From: JADJPF01 sp964492845 | GTDB taxonomy: Bacteria; Acidobacteriota; Blastocatellia; Chloracidobacteriales; JADJPF01 | Length of the DNA stretch: 64,000 nucleotides | Assembly (NCBI GenBank): GCA_964492845.1 | Contig: CAZBMZ010000001.1 | Location: 186,001-250,000, forward strand | Direction of reading: 5' to 3' | Part shown: piece by piece, positions 41,869 to 51,280 of the stretch | How positions within the stretch are numbered: position 1 is the first letter of the stretch | Layout of the letters: each line of letters begins with the position of its first letter | The notes under the pieces: generated by a model | Database searches by the model: none | What the model was told of the DNA's origin: nothing | What the model saw: only the letters and a program-made list of their open reading frames with translations | Made by a program: the position numbers and the translations under genes

Positions 41869-44517
41869 ATGGTTGAGTCTTATAATGAGCAATGCTCAAA
41901 TCTACGTTGTAGTCAACCATTAGGCGGCCCTTCAGGTCGTTGTTTAACTTGTAACTCATTGTTAATGGGAATCTTAGTCCGTAACCGCTGTTTGGTAAAA
42001 CAATTAGTTAGCCGAGGCGGGTTTGGTACTACTTATTTAGTAGAAGACCAGGATTGTTTTGATGAGCCTAGAATCTTAAAAGAGCTTCGTCCTGCACATT
42101 TAGAAAATAACGACTCAGAAAGTGATACACAAAACCGTAAAGCTACTGCCGAAAGACTATTTAAGCGCGAGGCTCAAACCTTACTTAATCTTAATCATAG
42201 AGGTATACCTAGGTTATATGCTTATTTTTTAGAAAATAATTATTCATATTTGCTACAAGAATACATACCTGGAGTTAATCTAGCTGAAGCAGCAATAGAA
42301 AAAGGGGAAACCTATGATGAAAGAGAAGCTAGAAATTTATTAAGAGAAATTGCAGAAATTTTAGATTATTTACATAATCAAAATCCTTGTCTAATTCATC
42401 GAGATATAAAGCCACAAAATTTAATGCGCCATACTAATGGGAGATTATTGTTAATTGACTTTGGTGCAGTTTGTCGAGCAGTTAATAAAGCTAGTAGTCA
42501 AACCCTTATTGGTTCACCAGGCTATGCTCCACCAGAACAAACCTTTGGTCAACCTGTTCCACAAAGTGACCTTTATGCTTCAGCCGCAACAGTCGTAAGG
42601 CTACTAACAGGTATTCATCCATCACAATTGACTAATAAACATACAGACCGAATTGAATGGCAACAACATGTTGTAGTTAGTGAGCCTTTTAGAGATTTAC
42701 TTAATCGTTTATTAGTACGTGATCCTGAACTTCGTATAAATAGCGCGTCAGAAGTTTTACAAAGACTTAAGGATATGGAAACTGTACCAGCTTTAGTACG
42801 TGGTATTCGTCCAACGCCTAAAGTCAGTTTGCCTAGTAATGACCCTACAACTGCTACTATAGATATGGAGAGCCATACAGCAGAAGAAGTTTATGATATG
42901 GGAGCTTTAATGCAGGCTTTACTAGTGGTTTCTGCTCCAGATATTGCTAGTGTTATTAAACAATTGTCAAAAGTAGACTCAGGATCTTTAACTGATATAC
43001 CAGTGCCAATAATACTATTTTCTTGCTATCACTTAGGGCTTTCTGGGGAGTTAACATTAATTAATGGAGATATTAAAAAGACAGTATATTTTGATCAAGG
43101 TGCAATAGTATTTGCTTCTAGCTCTAAAAAAGAAGAGCGTTTAGGAGAGCATTTGCTAAGAAACAGTCGAATTTCTGCTGAAGAGTTTCTTAGAGCTACT
43201 AAAATGGTAGATGAAACTGGTGAAAGGATGGGAGGAGTATTACTTAAGCTAGGCATTATAAGTCTAGAAGAATTAACTCCAATTGTAGTTGAACATGTTT
43301 CTCATATTACTTACTCAACTTTTAATTGGACATCTGGTAGTTACAAGTTTGAAATAAAAGCTGTCATTATTGAAGCAATAAAGATGCCTTTTTCTACAGC
43401 GGATATTATTTTTGAAGGTATTCGTAGACTAGATGATTTAGAACTAATTAAGCAATGGCTAGGAGATTTTACCAGGCCCTTATGCGCTACTAACGATCCA
43501 CTACTGCTTTATCAAGCTGTTACTTTATATCCACAGGAAGGTTATATAGTTTCTCGAATTGATTCAGCAATGTCTATAGAAGAAATATTGTCTTTAGGAG
43601 GGCTGCCAGAAAATGAAACCTTACGCACTATTTGCGGGTTGCTATCAATTGGTATGTTGGAACTTGCTCCAACAGCAGAAAAATCAATAAAACAAACTGC
43701 TGTATCTACAGTTTTATCACAACCTAGCCCACTTCCACAGGATTTAGATTTTTCAACTGTTGCAGCATTTTGTTATGAAGTAGAAAGTAAATTAGCAAAT
43801 ATTGAGTCTTCGGACGCTTATGGAATTTTAGAAATTTCTCGTAATGCTACAGAAGTAGAAATCTATGAAGCTTATAATAATTTAGCAAGAAAATTCCACC
43901 CAGACCGCAATAGCCAATTACTTAATTATCAAATTAGCTTAAAGACAGAATTGGAAAAAATTTTTACTTCTATTTCTAGTGCTTATGAAATGCTAAAAAG
44001 TCCTGTAGCTAGAAATCGTCAAAGCAGTACAAAAATCAATAAAGAGCCAAATAAACAATTTAACTTTCCACAACAAAATAACTTTTTAGAAGATACATCA
44101 CAATCAGGATTTTATAGTAGTGCTACTACACGTTCTTATCGTAAAAATCAAAATAATCAAACTACTCCACAAACGGCGCAAGAATGGTTTGATTATGGTC
44201 AAAAACTTTATTTTGAAAGTTCTTATGCTCATGCAAGAGATGCTTTACAAAAAGCAATTCAACTACAACCTAATTTTGCTGAATATCATTTTTATCTTGC
44301 TCGTGCATTATCAAAATTAACAGGGATGTTTCAATCCGCAGAACTAGAATTTTATCGTGCTTTAGAACTAGATGTTAATAATGCAGATTACTATGCAGAA
44401 TTTGGTTTATTTTATCAGGCTCTAAACTTAAAAGACCGAGCAGAAGCAATGTTTACTTATTGTTTAAATCTTTCTCCTCATCATCCAATAGCTCTTCGTA
44501 GTTTAAGAATGAAATAA
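41869..44517 (+). CDS. Ser/Thr protein kinase fused to DUF4388, J-domain and TPR
   Basis: 882 residues. An N-terminal zinc ribbon (Cys9, Cys14, Cys25, Cys28) precedes a kinase domain (about 40-300) with SRGGFGTTY, Lys71, IHRDIKPQN (Asp179), DFG at 197-199 and PPE at 221-223. A DUF4388/PATAN domain follows at about 380-500 (LGLSGELTLINGDIKKTVYF). A J-domain at 648-712 has HPDR at 677-680, which would stimulate DnaK. TPR repeats occupy 770-880. The kinase is catalytically complete and has no membrane helix. The combination suggests a cytosolic signalling scaffold that recruits Hsp70. It faces a PP2C gene and is followed by a TonB receptor gene. Confidence 0.88.
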   Translation: MVESYNEQCSNLRCSQPLGGPSGRCLTCNSLLMGILVRNRCLVKQLVSRGGFGTTYLVEDQDCFDEPRILKELRPAHLENNDSESDTQNRKATAERLFKREAQTLLNLNHRGIPRLYAYFLENNYSYLLQEYIPGVNLAEAAIEKGETYDEREARNLLREIAEILDYLHNQNPCLIHRDIKPQNLMRHTNGRLLLIDFGAVCRAVNKASSQTLIGSPGYAPPEQTFGQPVPQSDLYASAATVVRLLTGIHPSQLTNKHTDRIEWQQHVVVSEPFRDLLNRLLVRDPELRINSASEVLQRLKDMETVPALVRGIRPTPKVSLPSNDPTTATIDMESHTAEEVYDMGALMQALLVVSAPDIASVIKQLSKVDSGSLTDIPVPIILFSCYHLGLSGELTLINGDIKKTVYFDQGAIVFASSSKKEERLGEHLLRNSRISAEEFLRATKMVDETGERMGGVLLKLGIISLEELTPIVVEHVSHITYSTFNWTSGSYKFEIKAVIIEAIKMPFSTADIIFEGIRRLDDLELIKQWLGDFTRPLCATNDPLLLYQAVTLYPQEGYIVSRIDSAMSIEEILSLGGLPENETLRTICGLLSIGMLELAPTAEKSIKQTAVSTVLSQPSPLPQDLDFSTVAAFCYEVESKLANIESSDAYGILEISRNATEVEIYEAYNNLARKFHPDRNSQLLNYQISLKTELEKIFTSISSAYEMLKSPVARNRQSSTKINKEPNKQFNFPQQNNFLEDTSQSGFYSSATTRSYRKNQNNQTTPQTAQEWFDYGQKLYFESSYAHARDALQKAIQLQPNFAEYHFYLARALSKLTGMFQSAELEFYRALELDVNNADYYAEFGLFYQALNLKDRAEAMFTYCLNLSPHHPIALRSLRMK

Positions 44518-44696
44518 GTTTTTAGCATTCGTTTAAAGAAAAAATGCTTATCTAAAACTCTAAGCAAGCTATTTTTTAATAGATTGCCGAAAAGGGCAGA
44601 TTCCTTTATTATTAAAGAAATTACATTCCTAAAAAATTTTACCCGACCAGGCAAACAATTAAAATACTTAAGCAAATAACGAGGAGACAATATTTT

Positions 44697-47600
44697 ATGA
44701 GGCCATTACTTCGCACCCTTGTCTATCTATCGCTACTAGGTCTGCTTTTTGGTGGAACTACTGTTTATGTTCCTAATGTATATGCACAATCACAAGCTAC
44801 TGCGGCTGATTTAGTAGGCATTATTAAAGATGAAACTGGGGCAGTTATTCCTGGTGCCACTGTAACATTAAGAAATCCACAAACAGGTAATGAGCGTAGT
44901 GTTACTACTGATGAAGCAGGAACTTATAAATTTTTAGCCATACCACCTAGTTCTTATGAAGTAAGTGTTGAGGCTGCTGGTTTTAATAGAACAGTAAATG
45001 AAAATGTTATTTTAACTTTAGGCCAGGCAGCTAGATTAGATATAGAACTAAGAATTGCAGGTGATGTTAGTGAAGAAATTATTGTTACTGCTGCACCTGC
45101 TGTTGTAGAAACTTCTAAAACAGCAGTAACTCAAACAATTGATGAAGAAAGAATTGATAACCTCCCAATCAATGGACGTAACTTCTTAAACTTTGCTTTA
45201 ACAAATGCTCAAATTGGTCGGGATAATTCTCCGCCCGTTGGCCCAGCACCAACAACAGGGCTAAATTTTGCTGGTCAACGTGCGCGTTCTAACCTAGTGC
45301 AAGTTGATGGGGCAGATAATATTGATAACTCTGTAAATGCTGCGCGTTCTACGGTTAGTCAAGAAGCAGTTCAAGAATTCCAAGTAGTAATAAATAGTTT
45401 TGCTGCTGAGTTTGGCCGGACGGCTGGCGGAGTAGTTAATATTGTTACTAAGTCTGGTACAAATGAATTTCATGGTAATGTGTTTGGATTTTTACGCCAA
45501 AGAGCAATCCAGGCCCGTAACGCATTAGCTTTTCAACCACCTGGCACAGATAGACCTGCTTTTACTCGTGGTCAATATGGGTTTAGTTTAGGTGGCCCTC
45601 TACAGAAAAATAAAACCTTTTTCTTTATTGCTTTAGATCAAACTAGACGACAAGAATCAGGGTTTTCGCAAATTGGGTTAGATCCTACTATTTTTGATAC
45701 TACAGCAGAACAAAGAGCTTTTATTGCTGCTAATGCAGGTACTACAGCAGGCGGACTTTACCAACAATTAACTATTGCTGGTGCAGGTGTAGCTAGAACA
45801 GGAATTAACCCATTAAATGGGTTGAGGGAATTCTTTGTTACATCACTACTTTCTGGAGGACAATTTGGCGCAATTCCTCCAAGTTTTCGCCCTCTTTCAA
45901 ACATACAAAATGTTTACCCAATCAGTGATAAATTTACTTTTTACTCTGTAAAACTAGACCATCAAATTAATCCTGAAAACCGCTTGTCATTGCGTTATAA
46001 CTTTACACCAATTACAACTACAGGTATTCAATCATCAGGGCAAAACCAACCGTTTGGTCTTAATGATGTGTCTCGTACAGGTATTGCAACTTTTAGGGAT
46101 TCAGCTTTTGTTATTCAAGATATACAAACTTTTGGTGGTACAAAAGTTAATGAACTTCTCTTTAACTTTGCTAGACGTGGTACTTTCTTTACCTCTGGTT
46201 CAGATGTAGCAATAAATATTACTGGTGCAGGTTTCTTTGGTCGTGAGCCTTTTTCACCTGTTGACCGTGTAGAAAAACGCTATGAAATTAAAGATAACTT
46301 TACCTTTTCCCAAGGCAATCATACTGCTAAATTTGGGGTAGACTTTAATTATGTTGATATTGACCCTGCTAGATTTGAACTTAACTTTTCAGGTCTGTTT
46401 AATTTTGGTTCATTTCCTGTTTCAGCCTTTGCTGCTTTAGTTCCAGGTTTTGCTACTGCTCCAGCACTTACATCCGTTCAAGCTTATGGTTTAGGACTAC
46501 CACAGACTTTTGTCCAAGGGTTTGGTAAGTCTACTTCAACCGTAACAAATAAAACTTTAGGGCTGTTTATTCAAGATAGCTGGAAGGTAAAACCAAATTT
46601 AACTTTTAATTATGGTATTCGTTACGATGTTGAGCTAACTCCAACATTCCCAACAACAGGTTTTAGTACAGATGGTTTTTCTATTAGTGCCGCACAATTA
46701 GATGCAGCAGAAAGAGCATTAAATGTAATTCAAGGTATACCACGAGATAAAAACAATTTTGCTCCTCGTATAGGCTTAGCTTATGATCCTAAAGGAGATG
46801 GTAAAACTGTAATTCGTGCTGCTTATGGAATTTTCTTTGACCACCCACTACTTGCATTAGCTTTTAACTCAGATATTGCTGATGGTGGTCAATCTCCACA
46901 AGTTATTAATATTGCTAACTTACCTTTACCAACTACACCATTAAATGCAGCGCAAATTTTCCAAGGTACTGTAATTCCAGGTGTTACTCCAGGGCTTGCT
47001 AGCGGTGCAGTTTATCTACCTACACAATCGCGCTTTGATCCAAACAAACCATTCCCGGGCCTAGGAACAGTTCTTCCATTTACTTTACCTTTAGATAGAA
47101 ATTTTGTTTATGCCTATACAAATCAAGTTAATATTGGTATTGAAAGAGAATTAGTTAAGGATTTAGCCTTTAGTGCTACTTATATCTTTACTGGTGGTCA
47201 TAAATTACCACACCCTGTAGATCGTAATACTCCTAATGCTCAGGCTATATTAGCTGTTTCTCCTACAGGCGGGCCCAATGCCATAGTTATTGCTAATAAC
47301 TTTTTCCGTCCATCCGGCCCAAATCCAGCACTTGTTCCAACTAATCTGCCAATTCCTTTTGGCCCTGTTGCAACTCAAGAAGCAACTTCAAATTCAGTCT
47401 ATCACTCAATAACATTAAATCTAACTAAACGTTTTTCCAATAATTATCAATTTTTAATTAGTTATAATTTTGGTAAAACTATAGATGATTCTACTGATTT
47501 ACAAACCCTGCTACAACCGCAAGATAATCGTAGAATGGATTTAGAACGTAGCCGTTCTAGCTTAGATCAAAGGCATCGTTTTGTTATTAGTGGTGTGTAT

Positions 47601-48062
47601 AAAACACCTTTTGAACAAACAAGCCCAGGTTTTAAGAAAGTATTAGCTAATATTACTTTTGCTCCAATTATAGAACTAGGTTCTGGAAGACCATTTAATA
47701 TTTTGACTGGTACAGATACTAATCTAGATTCATCTTCTAACACAGATCGCCCAAATGTTGATCCTGCTACAGGCGCACTTACTTTACCTTCAATTGGTCA
47801 AATTGGTTCATTAGGTCGTAATGCTGGAACTACACCAGGTTTTGCTAGCATTGATATGCGTATAGCTAAATTCTTACCTATTGGTGAAAGAGTTAGAATT
47901 GACTTTATTTCTGAAGTCTTTAACCTTTTTAACCGAGTTAATGTTTCTACAGTTAATAATGATTTTCGCCAAATCAGATTTGAAGATGGAAACTTTAAGA
48001 GTCCTCCAACTTCGGTTTTTGATCCTAGACAATTTCAATTTGCTATAAAGATTAGTTTCTAG
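44697..48062 (+). CDS. TonB-dependent receptor, Oar-like (third copy, diverged)
   Basis: 1121 residues. GAGGAG 10 nt before the ATG. Signal peptide to about residue 33. Regulatory-like domain (GIIKDETGAVIPGATVTLRN), plug (LPINGRNFLNFALTNAQI, VDGADNIDNSVNAARS, EFGRTAGGVVNIVTKSGTNEF) and barrel with LDQRHRFVISG and a terminal FQFAIKISF. It is 117-121 residues longer than the pair at 33193-39494 and clearly less similar, so it likely has a different ligand. It follows the kinase gene by 180 nt and ends at a strong bidirectional terminator. Confidence 0.9.
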   Translation: MRPLLRTLVYLSLLGLLFGGTTVYVPNVYAQSQATAADLVGIIKDETGAVIPGATVTLRNPQTGNERSVTTDEAGTYKFLAIPPSSYEVSVEAAGFNRTVNENVILTLGQAARLDIELRIAGDVSEEIIVTAAPAVVETSKTAVTQTIDEERIDNLPINGRNFLNFALTNAQIGRDNSPPVGPAPTTGLNFAGQRARSNLVQVDGADNIDNSVNAARSTVSQEAVQEFQVVINSFAAEFGRTAGGVVNIVTKSGTNEFHGNVFGFLRQRAIQARNALAFQPPGTDRPAFTRGQYGFSLGGPLQKNKTFFFIALDQTRRQESGFSQIGLDPTIFDTTAEQRAFIAANAGTTAGGLYQQLTIAGAGVARTGINPLNGLREFFVTSLLSGGQFGAIPPSFRPLSNIQNVYPISDKFTFYSVKLDHQINPENRLSLRYNFTPITTTGIQSSGQNQPFGLNDVSRTGIATFRDSAFVIQDIQTFGGTKVNELLFNFARRGTFFTSGSDVAINITGAGFFGREPFSPVDRVEKRYEIKDNFTFSQGNHTAKFGVDFNYVDIDPARFELNFSGLFNFGSFPVSAFAALVPGFATAPALTSVQAYGLGLPQTFVQGFGKSTSTVTNKTLGLFIQDSWKVKPNLTFNYGIRYDVELTPTFPTTGFSTDGFSISAAQLDAAERALNVIQGIPRDKNNFAPRIGLAYDPKGDGKTVIRAAYGIFFDHPLLALAFNSDIADGGQSPQVINIANLPLPTTPLNAAQIFQGTVIPGVTPGLASGAVYLPTQSRFDPNKPFPGLGTVLPFTLPLDRNFVYAYTNQVNIGIERELVKDLAFSATYIFTGGHKLPHPVDRNTPNAQAILAVSPTGGPNAIVIANNFFRPSGPNPALVPTNLPIPFGPVATQEATSNSVYHSITLNLTKRFSNNYQFLISYNFGKTIDDSTDLQTLLQPQDNRRMDLERSRSSLDQRHRFVISGVYKTPFEQTSPGFKKVLANITFAPIIELGSGRPFNILTGTDTNLDSSSNTDRPNVDPATGALTLPSIGQIGSLGRNAGTTPGFASIDMRIAKFLPIGERVRIDFISEVFNLFNRVNVSTVNNDFRQIRFEDGNFKSPPTSVFDPRQFQFAIKISF

Positions 48063-48081
48063 GGAAATTTTCTAGTAAATA

Positions 48082-48124
48082 AAAAATTCCACTCTTTTAT
48101 AATCTTAAAAAGAGTGGAATTTTT
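48082..48124. terminator. Bidirectional terminator after the third TonB receptor gene
   Basis: 17-bp perfect stem AAAAATTCCACTCTTTT (48082-48098) / AAAAGAGTGGAATTTTT (48108-48124), 9-nt loop, T tracts on both strands. It serves the receptor gene (plus) and the STAS gene (minus). Confidence 0.92.
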
Positions 48125-48146
48125 CTTTTGATAGCAAATCAATTAA

Positions 48147-48488
48147 TTATTTTTGAAAACTCTTTAGTGCTTTTTCTTCAGAATCAAAAGTTTCAAAAAC
48201 TGTAATTAACTTAGTAATAGTAAAGAGATCTACTAGACGTTTGGTTAAATTTACAAGCTTTAGCTCGCCTCCAGCCCGCTTTACTGCTGTATAACAACGA
48301 ACTACTTCACCTAATCCAGAACTATCCATATAAGGTACTTCTTGACAGTTTAATACTACTCGTCTAACTCCACGAGTAATTAAATCTGCAACATGTTGTT
48401 TTAATTGTACATCCCCCTCGCCAAGTAAAATTTTTCCTTCTAGGTCTAGTATGGTTACATCTCCTACTTGTCGCTCTGTGATATTCAT
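48147..48488 (-). CDS. STAS-domain anti-sigma-factor antagonist (SpoIIAA/RsbV-like)
   Basis: 113 residues, a single STAS domain. VTILDLEGKILLGEG is the first strand-helix. MDSSGLGEVVRCY carries the phosphorylatable Ser (56/57) of the antagonist family. Unphosphorylated antagonists bind anti-sigma kinases; PP2C phosphatases reverse their phosphorylation. No RsbW-like kinase is adjacent, but two PP2C genes are within 8 kb, so partner switching with them is plausible, not proven. Confidence 0.88.
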   Translation of the reverse strand: MNITERQVGDVTILDLEGKILLGEGDVQLKQHVADLITRGVRRVVLNCQEVPYMDSSGLGEVVRCYTAVKRAGGELKLVNLTKRLVDLFTITKLITVFETFDSEEKALKSFQK

Positions 48489-48684
48489 TAATTTTCAGCG
48501 TCAAACCCTTTGAGGATCAGTAAAATACGCCGCCTCCCTTCAAGCAAACTTACTAGTTGGACTTCTTAACACACAAATAAATATAGATAATTAACTTTTC
48601 CTATTATATATAACAAGCTTAGTTTTGACTAAACAAAGATTTGAACATACTTAGAAAAACTGTGTCAAGACTTTTAATATAATC

Positions 48685-49725
48685 TTATAACTCTTTAATT
48701 TTTAGATCTGTTCTCTCTATTTGCTTAGTAACTAGCATAATTTTAATTACAGAATAAATTAAATAAGAACAACGACCTACTTTTTCCTGTAATTGTGTGG
48801 CTGATAAAGGAGAAATTTTTAGAATTTGGAAAACTTGATTAGCTAGCTCCATAAAAGACTCTTCTCCTAGCCAAAGCAATGTAGCTTTAGCAGGAGTAAA
48901 AATATCTCTTACACTAATTTTTCTTCTCATTTCTTGTAATTCATCTTGTTGGCGTGCTGCTTCTATTAAAAGTGCTGAAGCGGGTTGAAAAATATCATAA
49001 CGACTATTGCCAGTATGCTGAATTGGGCCACTCTTAAAATCAAAAGTTCCTTCCTTTAAGGGTGGCTGGAAAAGTTGATAAAAAGCGTCTTCTCCTACTA
49101 AATTACCTAGATAAGCTCCTCGAATTTCTCCTTCTTCAAAGTTTACTTCTGCTACGGATTCTTCCCTATAATTATTTATTCTTAAAGTTCCTGTAAGCCG
49201 AGAACTAACAATAGTTTGAATTATAGTTGTTAGGTCAAAAAACTTAAAATTACCCCTAAATTGTTCCCTTCGGTCTATCTTAGTATGTTTGATTAATGCT
49301 TCTAAACGAGTAGCAAATAAAGTAGATAGAGATTTACCAAATTCTGGCAATATATCTAATAAAGATAAAAATATATCCCGGCTAATTGCAAAAATTTCTC
49401 CTCCGCCAGGCATTCTAGCATAAGAAGTATAACTTGAGCCTGTTAACATAGTTATTTCTCCTAAAGAAGTAGAAATACCCATATAGGCTACTACTTTTAA
49501 TTGTCCTGGCTCATCTTCACGACAAATTTCTACAATACCACTTTTTACAATATAAAACTTTTCTGCTGCTTGATTAGCAACAAAAATCGTGTTACCAGGT
49601 TCAATTATAAGGACTTGACCATGATTATAAATAACTTTTAAGATTTCCTCACTCAGTCCACTTAAAGTATCACAGTCTTTAAGGAATTTTATTTCTGAAG
49701 TATCTATTAAACTGTTTTGTTGCAT
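48685..49725 (-). CDS. Cyclic-nucleotide-binding domain plus DUF4388 regulator
   Basis: 346 residues. A cNMP-binding/Crp-like beta barrel covers about 15-140 (VLIIEPGNTIFVANQ, FYIVKSGIVEI, GISTSLGEITMLTG). A DUF4388/PATAN domain follows at about 160-260 (TGTLRINNYREESVAEVNFE, AYLGNLVGEDAFYQLF), with a helical C-terminus and no obvious DNA-binding HTH. It may pass a nucleotide or redox-like signal to a partner. The same DUF4388 domain appears in the kinase at 41869, which suggests that the two act in the same network. Confidence 0.82.
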   Translation of the reverse strand: MQQNSLIDTSEIKFLKDCDTLSGLSEEILKVIYNHGQVLIIEPGNTIFVANQAAEKFYIVKSGIVEICREDEPGQLKVVAYMGISTSLGEITMLTGSSYTSYARMPGGGEIFAISRDIFLSLLDILPEFGKSLSTLFATRLEALIKHTKIDRREQFRGNFKFFDLTTIIQTIVSSRLTGTLRINNYREESVAEVNFEEGEIRGAYLGNLVGEDAFYQLFQPPLKEGTFDFKSGPIQHTGNSRYDIFQPASALLIEAARQQDELQEMRRKISVRDIFTPAKATLLWLGEESFMELANQVFQILKISPLSATQLQEKVGRCSYLIYSVIKIMLVTKQIERTDLKIKEL

Positions 49726-49869
49726 AAATAGTTGATTTTAGAAATAGTTGTTAATTTCTGATTTTAAGTTACTAAAACAATTTCCATTATTATAAGCGGT
49801 TATATTATCTTAGCAGTACACTTAACAGCAACAAATAAGTCTGCTAAAGTCTAGTAGCAGAATTAAAAG

Positions 49870-49902
49870 AAGTTGACAACTTTAGCAATAAAACTATATA
49901 CA
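49870..49902 (+). promoter_or_regulatory. Sigma-70 promoter with dyad before the second PP2C gene
   Basis: Consensus TTGACA at 49873-49878 and TATATA at 49895-49900 (16-nt spacer), or TATACA at 49897-49902 (18-nt spacer). The -35 lies within a 13-bp dyad AAGTTG-A-CAACTT (49870-49882), a likely operator. The start at 49944 follows, with AAGGAGGT as ribosome site. Confidence 0.68.
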
Positions 49903-49943
49903 TCCTGCAACTATATTAAAAATCTAAGGAGGTAATTATTTAC

Positions 49944-51209
49944 ATGACAAAAGTAGATGCACCTTGTGTAATTACCTCGGTTTATGCTTCTTCTGATATA
50001 GGTAATTTTAGGGATAATAATGAGGATAATTTTATTATTGCTGACTTAGTAAATGGACAAGGCTATAGTTTCCCTCAATCTATCCGACGCAACATAAAAA
50101 ATAACCGGCTACTAATGGCGGTTTCTGATGGAATAGGTGGTAGAGAAGGAGGAGAAATAGCTTCTGCTATAGCTGTTTATGGACTACGACTAGAACTTTT
50201 ACGGCTTGCTAGCAAGGCGGCTATTTATGAAGTAGATTGGCTAGTAAAGGCTTTAGAACATATTAATAAATTAATTTGGCGGGCAGGAAAAGAAAACCAA
50301 CAATTAAAGGGTATGGGAGCAACTATTACGGCTGCTTTAATATCAGGTAGTCGTGCTTATATTGCTGAAGTTGGAGATTCGCGTGCTTATTTAGTAAGAA
50401 ATAACCAAATTAAACAGATTACTACTGACCAATCTTTGTTTGAAATATTATCATCAGATATGGAAATAGAACACCAACCATCAGAAAATACACGTAGTAT
50501 TATTTTACAGTCTGTAGGTGGACAAGAAAATCTAGATGTTGCTGTAACCATTCTTGAATTATGCCAAGATGACTTTTTATTAATATGTTCTGATGGATTA
50601 TCTAATAATTTAACTGCTACAGAGATAGAGGAAACTATTACTAAGTCGTCTAACCTTGAACAAGCTGTAACTTCAATGATTGAATTAAGCAAAGAAAGAG
50701 GAGGCGAGGATAATATAACCTTAATACTTACAAAATTTGAAGGAGACGCTTTACCAAAAAGTACTGATAAATCTATAACCAGTTCCTTAAAAGTGTTAAC
50801 AGCATTTAATCCACTTTCAAATAATAAAGGAAAGCAAAAACGCATTACCCAACAAATGGTTTCAGAACTACATGAGAGAGAAGAAAAAGTATTTCGCTCT
50901 ACATTAGGAGTAATGTCACCTACTTCTTATCCAGCACGAAGCCGAGCTTTATCAGAAAGTGACAAATCCATAGAACTGCTTCATAATTCAGCTAATCAAT
51001 TAGTTAAAGTTGTAGATCAGATACACGTTTTAGAGAAATGGTTAGAACAACAAGGCAGGCTAGACCCTGCTTTACAAAAGGCTATTGTTCATTTAGAACA
51101 TGCTATTAAAAATACACAAAAAATAGAAATTGTTGCTCGTAAAGCAAGAAATTTAATTGAGCGTTTAACAGCTAAGAATATTTATCCAAAAGATAATAAA
51201 AATAGTTAA
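49944..51209 (+). CDS. PP2C-family protein phosphatase
   Basis: 421 residues. Core motifs: FRDNNEDNF, VSDGIGGREGGEIASAI, KGMGATITAALI, VGDSRAYLVRN, LICSDGLSNNL and GGEDNITLILTKFEG. The metal-binding acidic residues are in place. The last 120 residues are helical (IHVLEKWLEQQGRLD, IEIVARKARNLIERL) and may be a coiled interaction part. The N-terminal organisation and GGEDN ending are shared with the phosphatase at 40116, so both probably derive from a common ancestor but have different tails. Followed by clpX after 71 nt. Confidence 0.9.
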   Translation: MTKVDAPCVITSVYASSDIGNFRDNNEDNFIIADLVNGQGYSFPQSIRRNIKNNRLLMAVSDGIGGREGGEIASAIAVYGLRLELLRLASKAAIYEVDWLVKALEHINKLIWRAGKENQQLKGMGATITAALISGSRAYIAEVGDSRAYLVRNNQIKQITTDQSLFEILSSDMEIEHQPSENTRSIILQSVGGQENLDVAVTILELCQDDFLLICSDGLSNNLTATEIEETITKSSNLEQAVTSMIELSKERGGEDNITLILTKFEGDALPKSTDKSITSSLKVLTAFNPLSNNKGKQKRITQQMVSELHEREEKVFRSTLGVMSPTSYPARSRALSESDKSIELLHNSANQLVKVVDQIHVLEKWLEQQGRLDPALQKAIVHLEHAIKNTQKIEIVARKARNLIERLTAKNIYPKDNKNS

Positions 51210-51280
51210 AAGAACGGAAAAACGTTGTTTCAATCTGTTAGGGTTCGATTTAAAATACCCAAAACAGCTAGGAGGAAATA

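Noticed and set aside
51235..51265. tRNA-like T-loop (GGTTCGATTT) before clpX
   Set aside because: No flanking 5-bp T-stem, acceptor stem or anticodon arm can be built around it.
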